From the NCBI GenBank assembly GCA_030435675.1, contig CM059624.1, positions 14,842,769 to 14,906,768 on the forward strand: 64,000 nucleotides of DNA, read 5' to 3'. Below the pieces are notes generated by a model that was not told where the DNA came from, did no database searches, and saw nothing but the letters and a program-made list of their open reading frames with translations. Origin of the DNA: Steinernema hermaphroditum. Its lineage: Eukaryota; Nematoda; Chromadorea; Rhabditida; Steinernematidae. The position numbers and the translations under genes are program-made. Positions within the stretch are counted from its first letter, which is position 1, and the number at the start of each line of letters is the position of its first letter. Below are positions 56,010 to 64,000 of the stretch, piece after piece.

Positions 56010-56073
56010 CAGAGTTGTCCGGGCACCCGAAAGTTCGGGCACCCGACCCGAAAACCCGAACCCGCCAACTCTG
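56010..56073. mobile_element. 64-bp hAT-type MITE with perfect 8-bp target duplication
   Basis: The element starts CAGAGTTGTCCGGGCACCCG and ends CCGAACCCGCCAACTCTG. The ends are inverted repeats and most of the rest folds back on itself. CTCCTAAC occurs directly before (56002-56009) and directly after (56074-56081). An exact 8-bp duplication plus CAG-type termini is the signature of hAT transposition. It is far too small to encode anything. Confidence 0.75.
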
Positions 56074-56117
56074 CTCCTAACGAACGAGGACAATTATCTC
56101 TAGTGTATTAAACAGCC

Positions 56118-56295
56118 TTTCGACTTGGCTCGGATTGGATTTTTTGCGAAATTTCACCCGGTCCGACTCGTTGGTGTCCCCAGCATATAAAGCAATCCCT
56201 GAGGGACGGTTAAACTTGGCTCGCATTGGCTCCGGAGCCATCTAAGGTGAGCGGGCCCCGGACTGCGAAATTTTACCCGGCTGGCTTCACTGATA
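56118..56295 (+). repeat. imperfect tandem duplication, about 96-bp unit
   Basis: CTTGGCTCGGATTGG..TTGCGAAATTTCACCCGG at 56119 is repeated as CTTGGCTCGCATTGG..CTGCGAAATTTTACCCGG from 56213. Confidence 0.6.
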
Positions 56296-56387
56296 TGACG
56301 ATTTCTGTCAATTTGTTAATCGTGATTCCAAACGACGTACGCAAATACTTTCGCAAAATCAAGAAGCGCACTGACAACAGATGGCTC

Positions 56388-56580
56388 ACGCTTTTTGTCA
56401 TTCTTTAATCGTTCTGATTTTCCAGATAATCTGACACATTAAAGAATTGTAAAGAACAGCAAGGTACCTTTAACCATAAAGGTGAACCGACAGACGCTTT
56501 TTGTTATTCTTTCAATCGTTCTGATGTTCCAGATACATTTAAGAATTTTAAAGAACAGTAAGGTGCCTTTAACCATAATA
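56388..56580 (+). repeat. tandem duplication, about 105-bp unit
   Basis: Both units contain ACGCTTTTTGT.ATTCTTT, AATCGTTCTGAT, TTAA.GAATT.TAAAGAACAG and AAGGT.CCTTTAACCATAA. Units start at about 56388 and 56493. AT-rich and non-coding. Confidence 0.8.
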
Positions 56581-57391
56581 TCGTACAAAGGGTATTTTGG
56601 TAGGAATGTCTCCACTGATATAAAGAGAGGGTTGTGACACAAATACATTTTCAAAAGCCAATGAATAAGGATCCAAATAATAAGGTGAATGTCCGATCAT
56701 CGGATAAAAACTCTGTCAAGGCCGTGATCCGAACGACGCTAGAAATATCGTCGACAAAGGAACCAACCGACAGACTCCCCGATCCATCCAAAAACTGCCG
56801 ATTCACGGTCGCTCCATTGTTGCTTTAAACGTGGAGCTCAGGTGAGCTAACGCGACGTCGATCGATTGAGCAAACAAAGAAGTGCTCCTTGTCGAGAAAG
56901 AGCGAGAGATGGGAACAAATTAATCAGTGCGGCTTATCGCTGCTACTCGTTTTGCATAAACAAGCGACGAGGCGGAGACGTTTTTGACAGACCCGTCGGC
57001 GGGGAAGAAAAGGGATTGCATGGAGTGGGCGGACGTCGGCCACTCTTTAAAGAACACTACTGAAGCGATCAGAGAATGAGCGCGGGAGTGAGAAATGGGA
57101 CAAGAACTTGATTGAAGAGCGTCTTTTGTGCAGAAAGGGGAGCTTGCAGAGAGAGCGATGAGCGCGGAACGCCAAGATTGGAATTGGATGGCTTCCGCAC
57201 GGAAATTGTTTATGTGCCCTTCGCAGAATCCTTTCTCATGCAAATCATAAAAACAACACATAACAGTGAAAATCGAAGAGCCATCCACATTTCATGGCGT
57301 CGGTGTCATATCTAGAGAAAAACCTGATAATTGATGATTCAAAAACTTCATTCTCTATGCATGTAATTACTACGTCCACGGCTCCTCATGC
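56581..57391. other. spacer, no supported gene
   Basis: No gene or repeat recognised. Open frames of 60-120 codons occur on both strands but lack splice context or family resemblance. Confidence 0.4.
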
Positions 57392-57399
57392 GACGGAAA

Positions 57400-57506
57400 T
57401 AGGGTTGGTATTCGAGTTAGAAGACGCTGAGTCGCCGAGTCGAGTTGAGTCGAGTCGAAAAAGGCGACTCGAACTCGGCTCGACTCGACTCGAAGTGCCA
57501 ACCCTA
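57400..57506. mobile_element. 107-bp hAT-type MITE with 8-bp target duplication
   Basis: The termini TAGGGTTGGTATTCG and, in inverse orientation, TAGGGTTGGCACTTCG enclose a stem of GAGTC/GACTC repeats. GACGGAAA is duplicated at 57392-57399 and 57507-57514. The same upstream flank exists without the insert in the neighbouring units H and I (58786-58800 and 60202-60216), confirming the boundaries. Confidence 0.8.
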
Positions 57507-57782
57507 GACGGAAACGAAAACTCTTCGACCAGCGCGTTCGACCTTTTGCTTAATAATGTCCCTCCTAAGAGGCAAAGTCACGACGAAAAAGAATTCTCAA
57601 ATCTTTCTAGCAAGCGAACCTTCCGAAGCGTTCACCTCGAATCGAGCTTACAGCAACGGTTTTGGTCAAGTTTCAATGTTAGGCGCCCGTTTTCACTACA
57701 TGAGGCACCAAATAAAGAGTTCCCACTAGCTTGAGCTTTTCCTCTCCCTTACGGCAAGACGTAAGACGCTACGAGCCGACTG

Positions 57783-57840
57783 ACATGTGTTTTGCGATGC
57801 AATGTTGCATTGTTGCATACATACGTCCAACATATAATGG
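57783..57840 (+). promoter_or_regulatory. shared family promoter module, copy G
   Basis: ACATGTGTTTTGCGATGCAA, then TGTTGCATTGTTGCAT and ACATATAATGG. The core lies about 84 bp before the ATG. Confidence 0.6.
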
Positions 57841-57873
57841 AACCTCACTCCGTATTTACACAGCTCTTGAGCT

Positions 57874-58727
57874 ATGAACTCCCTGCCTCTGGACTTCTAC
57901 GACGAAGTCATTCATCGACTCTCCGAATCTGACATTGGGTCTCTTAAGTTGTCCTCAGGATACTGGTCATCTACAGCCGAAACTCATCACACGAGACGTC
58001 GCGAACTAACTGTTCGTTTGAAACCGAACAGCGAAAACACAAAAGTCGGCGTAAAGCTTTACGCTTGGACCCATGAAGTTCCGTTCGCGATAGACTTAAA
58101 ATACGACCGCATCCAGTCGGTTCACTTTCCCTGCAAACAACCGACGAACCAGAGGAAGTGACGCTGGAACAGTTCCGAACGAAAACGCTGCCAATGATTC
58201 GGTCACTTGTTTGTGACTGCACATTGGATGTAAGTGGAAATACTCCACGTAAACTATGCGACATCATCTTTGATGGACTAAAGGAATGCGGTGGCCTGTG
58301 GGACATCACAGTCGGTAACTATGGAGAAAAGTGCCACGAGTTCATAAGACGTCAGATCCAATTCGGAAATTTGAAAACATTGATTTTATCAGGAAATACT
58401 ACATGGCCCGCGGACTTTCAAGACTTGATCAAAATCTTCGTGAAATCACCAAAATTTCTTGTAGCAAATTCCAATTTAGAATTGGACATCGACATGGTTA
58501 CTTCTGTATTCGATCGCTTCTTCAACGGAGAACTGACTAATTTCCGTCTTACTGGAAAACCCGCATTCCCCATGGATGATTTGAGATCTCTCTACCCACA
58601 ATTCTCGGTGATACCTCGCAACTGGCCCATTCGAGGGTCAACAGCCGTTTGGAAGGTACCCCAAGCAAGGAGGAAGTTAGAGGTCGCTGCTTCTTACTAC
58701 GGACAAATAGAGGTCCGTTCTGGTTGA
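57874..58727 (+). pseudogene. F-box-like family, copy G, with one frameshift
   Basis: The first frame (57874-58161) encodes the family N-terminus, MNSLPLDFYDEVIHRLSESD and SGYWSSTAETHHTRRREL, then leaves the family reading near 58131-58146 and stops at 58161. The second frame picks up the family sequence in a different register, from the DEPEEV-like segment just before 58158, and runs to 58727 with FIRRQIQFGNLKTL, TWPADFQDLIKIFVKSPKF, SVFDRFFNGEL and SLYPQFSVIPRNWPIR. No splice signals suit the junction, so a single small indel (or a sequencing error) is the simplest reading. Everything else, including the promoter and the 3' flank GATTAATCTCCATAAAGG, is well preserved, so loss of function is recent if real. 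Confidence 0.7.
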
Positions 58728-58961
58728 TTAATCTCCATAAAGGCCACACAGAAAACGTGTTATCTAAATTCCAGAAGTGTTCCGATTCGATGGAAATGAG
58801 AACTCTTCGACTTTTTGCTTACTAAAGGCACACAGCCATGGCGGAAAAAAACTTCTCCAATCTTGCGGACAAGCGAATCTTCCGAACCGTCTCCTTTGAT
58901 CGAGTTTTTGCTCAAATTTCGCTACTTTTCTCGACGCGAGGAACCGAGTTAAATGAAACTG

Positions 58962-59008
58962 TGATTGCATTAGTTTTCGATGCATTGGTGTATCATATAA
59001 CGGGAGCT
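58962..59008 (+). promoter_or_regulatory. shared family promoter module, copy H
   Basis: GATTGCATTAGTTTTCGATG, then CATTGGTGTATCATATAACG. The core is about 62 bp before the ATG and is more diverged than in other copies. Confidence 0.5.
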
Positions 59009-59037
59009 TATTTCGTATAGTTCACAGCTCTTCGACT

Positions 59038-59916
59038 ATGAACTCCCTACCTCTGGACTTCTGCGACGAAGTCGTCCATCGACTCTCCAAATCCGACATC
59101 GGATGTCTTAAGTTCACCTCGGGATACTGGTCGTCTACAGCCGAAACTCATTCAAACAGGCGCCGCGAACTAACTGTTGTGTTGACATCGAGCAGGGAAG
59201 GCACTAAAGTAGGCGTCAAGCTTCACGATTGGTTAGAAGAATTTCCTTTCGAAACAGACTTCAAGTATGACCGTATCGAGGACATTCGCTTTATTCATCA
59301 GTGGCCCAATGAAACAGCGAGTGAAACAATCGAACAGTTCCGAACGAATACATTGCCAACAATTCGGTCACTCGCTAGCGGGTGTCTTTTGCTTGTATTA
59401 GGAAATGCCTGTCAAACGCTCTGGGAAATATCGCTCAAGAAAATTCGCGATGCTCTCTTTGATGGACTAAAGGATTGCAACGGCCTATCCAACATTTGGG
59501 TTGACAACTATGGAGAAAAGTGCCAAGAGTTCATAAGACGCCAGATCGAACTCGGCAGTTTGAAAAAACTGGATTTATCGAATAACACATGGCCGAGAGA
59601 TTTTCAAGACTTGACCAAAGTCTTCGTAAATTCACCAAGATTTCGGGAACTTGATATAGCAGGTTCAAATCTGAAACTGGACTTCGACATGGTTACTTCT
59701 GTGGTCGACCGCTTCTTTGGAGGAAAACTGAGTGATTTCCGTCTTAAAGGGAGTGCGTCATTTCCATTGAATGATTTGAGATCTGTCTACCCAGAATTCG
59801 CGGTGATACCTGGCTACTGGCCATGCCAAGGGTCAACTGCGTCATGGGAGCGACCTCAGACAGAGAAGAAGGTAAAGGTCACTCTTCATGCCGGTGGTCT
59901 TACTTTTATGAGTTAA
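59038..59916 (+). CDS. F-box-like family protein, copy H
   Basis: Intronless, 292 codons, intact. It opens MNSLPLDFCDEVVHRLSKSD and SGYWSSTAETHSNRRREL. Then come NYGEKCQEFIRRQIELGSLK, TWPRDFQDLTKVFVNSPRF, SVVDRFFGGKL, SVYPEFAVIPGYWPCQ and the C-terminus HAGGLTFMS. It is the downstream partner of copy G in a tandem array: the 140 bp before it (from 58780) matches the flank before G, with shared words for the first-leader region (GAACTCTTCGAC, TTTTTGCTTACTAAAGGC). An AATAAA signal follows at about 60012. SCF substrate-adaptor role is inferred from the F-box-like start only. Confidence 0.75.
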   Translation: MNSLPLDFCDEVVHRLSKSDIGCLKFTSGYWSSTAETHSNRRRELTVVLTSSREGTKVGVKLHDWLEEFPFETDFKYDRIEDIRFIHQWPNETASETIEQFRTNTLPTIRSLASGCLLLVLGNACQTLWEISLKKIRDALFDGLKDCNGLSNIWVDNYGEKCQEFIRRQIELGSLKKLDLSNNTWPRDFQDLTKVFVNSPRFRELDIAGSNLKLDFDMVTSVVDRFFGGKLSDFRLKGSASFPLNDLRSVYPEFAVIPGYWPCQGSTASWERPQTEKKVKVTLHAGGLTFMS

Positions 59917-60194
59917 TGACTACGAGTAGATTTGGGGACAAACATAACTCAATGCCTACCGCAACGCAACTGAAGCATTCGTGATTTCCGTTTGTGAATC
60001 TTTACTTTACTGAAATAAATGGCATTCTCCATGTAAGGTATCTCATGATGCACAGCGAAATACCGTAGATCACCGTAGTCGCCGCTTCTCTTCTTTCTTC
60101 GACTCAGGGCACGACGTCGGAGTCGAAAGTGGCTCTTCTATCAGTTGAGACATACTTCCTAAACTTCACACTCTGAATGTAAGTGACCGCCAGA

Positions 60195-60320
60195 AGAGTC
60201 CCGATGCGACGGAAACGAAAGCTCTTTGGTCGCTCTCCCTTTTGCTTCCTACTGTGGAATGCCTAAGAGAATGGAAGTTACTGGTCACTGTTGAAGCCGG
60301 TGGTCTTACGTTGGAAGCAA
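60195..60320 (+). pseudogene. F-box-like unit I, collapsed to flank plus 3' tip
   Basis: GATGCGACGGAAACGAAAGC and TTTTGCTTCCTA match the upstream flank of units G and H. They run straight into AGAATGGAAGTTACTGGTCA, which matches the last codons of copy H (the segment before AGGLTF). Promoter, start and about 95% of the coding region are absent. The decoded tip reads WKLLVTVEAGGLTLE against KVKVTLHAGGLTF in H. It is a third tandem unit reduced by an internal deletion. Confidence 0.6.
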
Positions 60321-60443
60321 GCAGTGCAGTGCAGTGCACGTGCATGTCTGTTTTGACGTTAATTGAATTTAATTTCATGGATAATCTGTTTTATAAAACG
60401 TTCAACTCACAAGGGAACCTCACAAAGTGTCCCACGCCAATTA

Positions 60444-60869
60444 AAATGAAATTTGTAAGTATGATAGGCCTTCACGAGAACAAGAAAACCCCCAAAATAT
60501 GGTGTGCGTATAGGGGTACTAGAGTACCTAAACGAGGTCAGAAAGTTTGGGTTATTGCCATATGGGTCCTGCCACGACTTTCCTGGGGGTACGCGTACTC
60601 GTCATTCTATACAGTTCCAAACCCTGAAAGCAATAAGAAGAGAGGTAGCAACGAAGGAGACGCCCGCGGTACATCGATATATCGATACATCGAAACTGCA
60701 TAGAAAGATGAGTACGCGTACCCCAAGTGAAGTCGTGGCAGGACCGATATGGCAATAACCCAAACTTTCTGACCTCGTTTAGGTACTCTAATACCCCTAT
60801 ACGCACACCATATTTTGGGGGTTTTCTTGTTCTCGTTAAGGCCTATCATACTATACAAATTTCATTTCA
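60444..60869. mobile_element. long inverted-repeat (hairpin) element, about 165-bp arms
   Basis: The left arm begins AAATGAAATTTGTAAGTATG and the right arm ends CATACTATACAAATTTCATTT. Between them the arms mirror each other base for base over about 165 bp with a handful of differences, for example AACAAGAAAACCCCCAAAAT against ATTTTGGGGGTTTTCTTGTT. A spacer of about 90 bp contains ATCGATATATCGAT. The same peptide (AYRGTRVPKRGQKVW / AYRGIRVPKRGQKVW) is thus readable on both strands, but this is a by-product. No convincing target duplication. Confidence 0.8.
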
Positions 60870-61282
60870 AAATAAGATGCGATCTGTGATATGAATCTGC
60901 GAAATCTGAAAATCTGCGATCTCCATTGTAGAAGTCGCACCCCTCCTCTCGAACGGTCGCCGTTTCCCCAGTAAAAGTAGAGGTAGCCGGAAGCGGGCTC
61001 GGTTCCGATTGGGCACAGTTAACGTCTTTGTTCCCAGCACTAGAAGAACCAAACATGAAAGAAAATTACACTCCTCGTCAAGTGGCTCAAAGTTCACGTG
61101 TTCGCAGGCAATCAATACACTTCTTCAAATTTGACGTGGTGACACCGACTGATCGACCTTCAAACAATTGCGCACACCACAGCGCTGACTTTTCTTCCTC
61201 GATTAGTCGCCATTTCTTCTTCTCCTTCTCGTCTGATCATGGTATTTTTAGTGTTTTCTCCGTTCTTTACCTCCCTGTTCAG
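60870..61282. other. upstream region of the RMD-1 gene
   Basis: The first coding exon of the RMD-1 gene must lie here or the start is at the edge of 61283. A candidate ATG is at 61054-61056 followed by KENYTPRQ, but I cannot confirm a splice in phase. Confidence 0.35.
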
Positions 61283-63000
61283 AGTATTTACGAGACGATC
61301 GATCAACTTTTTGAAGATCAAAAGGTGGAGGAAGCTTATGATATCGTCAAGAAGGTAAACTCAACACAACTTCGAATGGTATACAGATTCAGGCCTTGAC
61401 TGAGGACAAAGAGAACGTCGAACTTCTTTGGCGATATGCCGCCGCGTGCTATAAATGCGGTTCCAAACTGAACAAGAAGGAGGAGGCCAAAAAGAAGACG
61501 CTTTACTTGGAAGGTCGCGAAGCGAGCGTTGCCGCTTATAGACTAAACGACAGCCATTTCAAAGTGCTAAAGTGGGCAGCCATTGTTTCGGGTGAGCTGT
61601 CAGACATGCTGGGAATGAAGGAACGCATCGAAGAAGGTTACAAGTTCAAGGAGTACCTCGACAAGGCGTTGGCCATCGACTACAACGAATCGTCGCTGTT
61701 TCACATGCGTGGACGTTTCGCTTTTTCCGTCGCTAATCTTTCTTGGTTGGAAAGAAAAGCTGCTGCTGCGTTCTTTGCTGAACCTCCGACGGCGACCATT
61801 GATGAGGCTCTGAAGGTAAGACAATGGAGTTCCTATCCCATTATCGCCTTTATGGACTACATAATAATCTTTTTTGACAATCATCCCTTAATTTGTTCCC
61901 CTTTAAACAGCGACACGAGTGTTGGCCTTTTTGAACTCAATTCCACTGTTGGTTTGACTTTTTGGCTCTGGGCTAAATGCGGCGTCAGCTTTCGCTAGTC
62001 TTTATGAGCGAACGGTAACCACAAAATCGCATTTTCTGATACATATTTGGTCGTGTTTCGAAAACACTTTTTGAAAGTGACACAGTGACAAATGAAAACA
62101 AACTTGCGATGGGATTGCGAGATTAACGTATGCTTTTCTCCATTGAATTTTAGCCCGATCCGAAGCGAACACTTCGGAAGCGTCCCTTATAAGATAAGTG
62201 GGTGCTATTGTTTCATATTACAACCATGGAAGTAGCCTCGGCGTTACAGACTTGCCAATCTCTCTTTGCGAATCTTTTTTGTGAGGTGAGGCTTGGAGCA
62301 AGAAGGTACCCCACGCAAAGTGACTATGGACGGGGTACAGGATGAGAAAAAGCGTGGTGATAAGCTTGCAACGTAGACCAGGAGCTGAATGAGCATGGAG
62401 CGGAGAAAGGATGGCTCCAAACCTCACCTCACCTTATAATTAGGCTTTAAATGAGGTATGGACCTGAGGCTGGACTGGGGCAGAGATGGTCAATGCTTGA
62501 CCGTTGGTGGGATGACGGAAAGAGGCATGAGTTTTAGAACAGGAAAGGAATTGAGTCCTTTTTAAGTTTAAACCTGAGCCTCATGAACTAAGCCCTCAAC
62601 AACCCGATAGAGAATCCGACGCCCAGTCAGATTTATCATTAACCAGCATCAAAGGTGTTCATATTCCTTTTGATCGAACTATTTCTACCTGTAATGTCTA
62701 GGCTAGACCCAACTTAATGAAGCTGCTTACTGATTAAAACATTTGAACAACTAACGTTTCAGTATAGCCCTTTACTGACCGCTGTTTCTCTATTTCCAGG
62801 ACTTTGAAGAATGTGAGAAGTTAGAAGACGGAGCCTGGTTAGAAAACAATCTCTACCTCGCCAAATGCTACCTCCAGAAAGGCAACAAAGACTCCGGAAT
62901 CAAATACTTGAAACTCGCCGTTGAGATGGAAGCCGACGACGACGGAGAACGCGATCTACAAGCGGAGGCTAAGAAGCTTTTGGAAAAGAACTCAAAATAA
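61283..63000 (+). CDS. rmd-1: regulator of microtubule dynamics protein 1 (RMD-1) family; 5' exon unresolved
   Basis: Three exons are clear: 61283-61354, 61393-61815 and 62800-63000, all phase 0, together 231 codons, about the full length of nematode RMD-1. The reading starts SIYETIDQLFEDQKVEEAYD and ends AKKLLEKNSK. Diagnostic RMDN features are the TPR-like helices LWRYAAACYK, the EAYR-type LEGREASVAAYRLNDSHF, KWAAIVSGELSDMLGMKERIEEGYKF split around the I/KDHI region, HMRGRFAFSVANLSWLERK, AAAFFAEPPTATIDEALK and a final TPR, NNLYLAKCYLQKGNKDSG. RMD-1 binds microtubules and helps chromosome segregation in worm embryos. The start codon is not identified: the acceptor at 61281-61282 shows at least one short upstream exon. 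Intron 3 is about 1 kb. Confidence 0.88.
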
Positions 63001-63043
63001 TCATTTTCTTTCATTCCACTCATATATGTATTAGAACGTAAGA

Positions 63044-63735
63044 TTAGTAAGGCCGCTGTCGTTTTGATACTTCGCTGATGCTGGGGAGACCCGATCGGCT
63101 GGCAGTCAACATGGAGATCCGCGATAGACTTCTGGGAAGATGTGCGCTGATCCGGCTCAAGGTGGAGGATCTTCTGAGGGTTGGCTTGGGCTGCGCATGG
63201 TCAGTGGAGTCAAGTGCCACAGGACCTATGATTTTGTGAAGAAGCTGATTGACCTCGCTTCGAGGGTTCCTCTGGAAGTCATCGTCGTCGATAATTTCGA
63301 TCGTTAATTCTCGATTTACTGTCCGGGCCTACAATCATGGATCAGATCTCCTTGGATAGAGAGGTTAGACAAACCTGGACACACAGCACATTCAAGAAAT
63401 CCTCTATTCCGTCAGTTGAGAAATCGCCGGATGGCTGTACAATCATAGGGAAATCGCCCAAGTAGGGATCCCGCAGTGTCAGCACGTATATGCCAAAGGC
63501 TCCTGAATGGAAAACTATGGAAAGAGACTTCATCCAACGACGAACCTTTCACTGTTACTCTCTCGATTTTTCTAATGCAATTGAGTGTCAAGTGGTCGCA
63601 GTACTTGTACTTCTTCTTTTTCTTCGACGAACCCACAAAGGAGATGCTTCGAGTCAGTGTGAGTGACTTGCTGGAGCGCTGAGTGGCGTTCAGGTTGGCA
63701 GGGGTGTGGATTGCACCGTGACGCACTTTGGTGAT
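63044..63735 (-). CDS. 3' exons of an unidentified minus-strand gene
   Basis: Three exons chain in phase with 43- and 46-bp introns: 63735-63546, 63502-63375 and 63328-63044 (stop TAA). They encode 200 residues. First comes a Ser/Lys-rich stretch (RSISFVGSSKKKKK). A probable beta-rich domain follows (LTLNCIRKIERVTVKGAFGI, YVLTLRDPYLGDFPM, IEDFLNVLCVQ, ELTIEIIDDDDF), then a Ser/Arg-rich tail (TLRRSSTLSRISAHLPRSLS). The middle loosely recalls the end of a myosin-I TH1 or other PH-like domain, but I do not claim it. Upstream exons are unclear; a GTAAGC donor at 63902 may mark the previous one. The tail motifs RRSST and RSLSR look like basophilic kinase sites. Confidence 0.5.
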
Positions 63736-64000
63736 CTGTAAGCAGAATTTTGAAAGACGGGAAGGCATATGAGTGATAAAACAGATATGACATTCTATCT
63801 TAATGAATTATGTCTCCAAACAATCCACAAAGATAGAATCAATGATGATAGCTGAGCCGTTGCCCACCCGTCCAAGCTGCTCCAGCGAAGTGAACGCTTA
63901 CGTTCCAGAAGATCAGAGAAAACCGCTGTAATTTTGCCCCTTTTCCGTGGATGATTTTGTGCGATGAAGGGCAATTTTATAGGCATGTACAGGCACAAAC
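63736..64000. other. right edge, probable upstream part of the minus-strand gene
   Basis: A possible 24-bp exon (63926-63903, between a TTACAG acceptor and a GTAAGC donor) would be in phase with the exon at 63735, but this is weak. Nothing else is recognised. Confidence 0.25.

Noticed and set aside
57294..57734. 146-codon plus-strand frame upstream of copy G
   Set aside because: It spans a hAT MITE insertion and the repeat-unit flank; homologous flank before copy H is not open in the same way.
60504..60858. Matching open frames on both strands around the hairpin
   Set aside because: The same sequence is read in the two arms of an inverted repeat; it is a by-product of the element.

Overview
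The window reads as nuclear DNA of a free-living or entomopathogenic-type nematode (Rhabditida). The genes are cut by very short introns (about 41-55 bp, with TTTCAG-like acceptors). Recognisable products are typical of nematodes: a peptide-type GPCR, an ABCA transporter of the CED-7/ABT kind, a full P-glycoprotein, a glutaminyl cyclase and an RMD-1 protein. A lineage-expanded family of about 290-residue F-box-like proteins is scattered between them. I cannot fix the genus. Exon limits are my own reading of GT/AG signals and reading phase, without transcript data.

Layout. 1-12 kb: gene-poor, with old dispersed repeats and one tRNA-derived element; at most the last exon of a gene enters from the left. 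12.2-21.3 kb (+): rhodopsin-type GPCR with a 6.3-kb first intron holding repeats, a tRNA-derived element and a tRNA-Gly pseudogene. It has two alternative last exons. 21.5-28.7 kb: F-box-like copies A (+) and B (-), a decayed LINE endonuclease, a TA-flanked inverted-repeat element, a promoter-like sequence with no gene behind it, and a deleted mariner. 29.0-39.7 kb (+): 16-exon ABCA transporter (about 1596 aa). Its larger introns carry F-box-like copy C, two copies of a Helitron-like repeat, a minisatellite and another inverted-repeat element. 39.8-42.9 kb (-): F-box-like copies D and F with pseudogene E, and a 0.5-kb foldback element. 43.2-47.8 kb (-): 13-exon P-glycoprotein (about 1341 aa). 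49.2-52.05 kb (-): six-exon secreted glutaminyl-peptide cyclotransferase (340 aa). 52.1-57.4 kb: repeat-rich spacer with a tiny hAT-type MITE. 57.4-60.3 kb (+): tandem F-box-like units G (frameshifted), H (intact) and I (collapsed remnant). 60.4-60.9 kb: long inverted-repeat element. 61.3-63.0 kb (+): RMD-1 family protein. It converges on the 3' exons of an unidentified minus-strand gene whose stop lies 43 bp away.

The most distinctive system is the F-box-like family: nine copies or fragments over 39 kb. The intact copies share one promoter module (a TTTGCGATGCATT core followed by a CATATAA box, 60-85 bp before the ATG) and a short 3' element. An orphan copy of the module sits alone near 27 kb. 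The tandem units also act as empty-site controls for a hAT-type MITE insertion. The conserved genes show no common pathway; they look like ordinary neighbours into which the expanding family and mobile DNA have been inserted.
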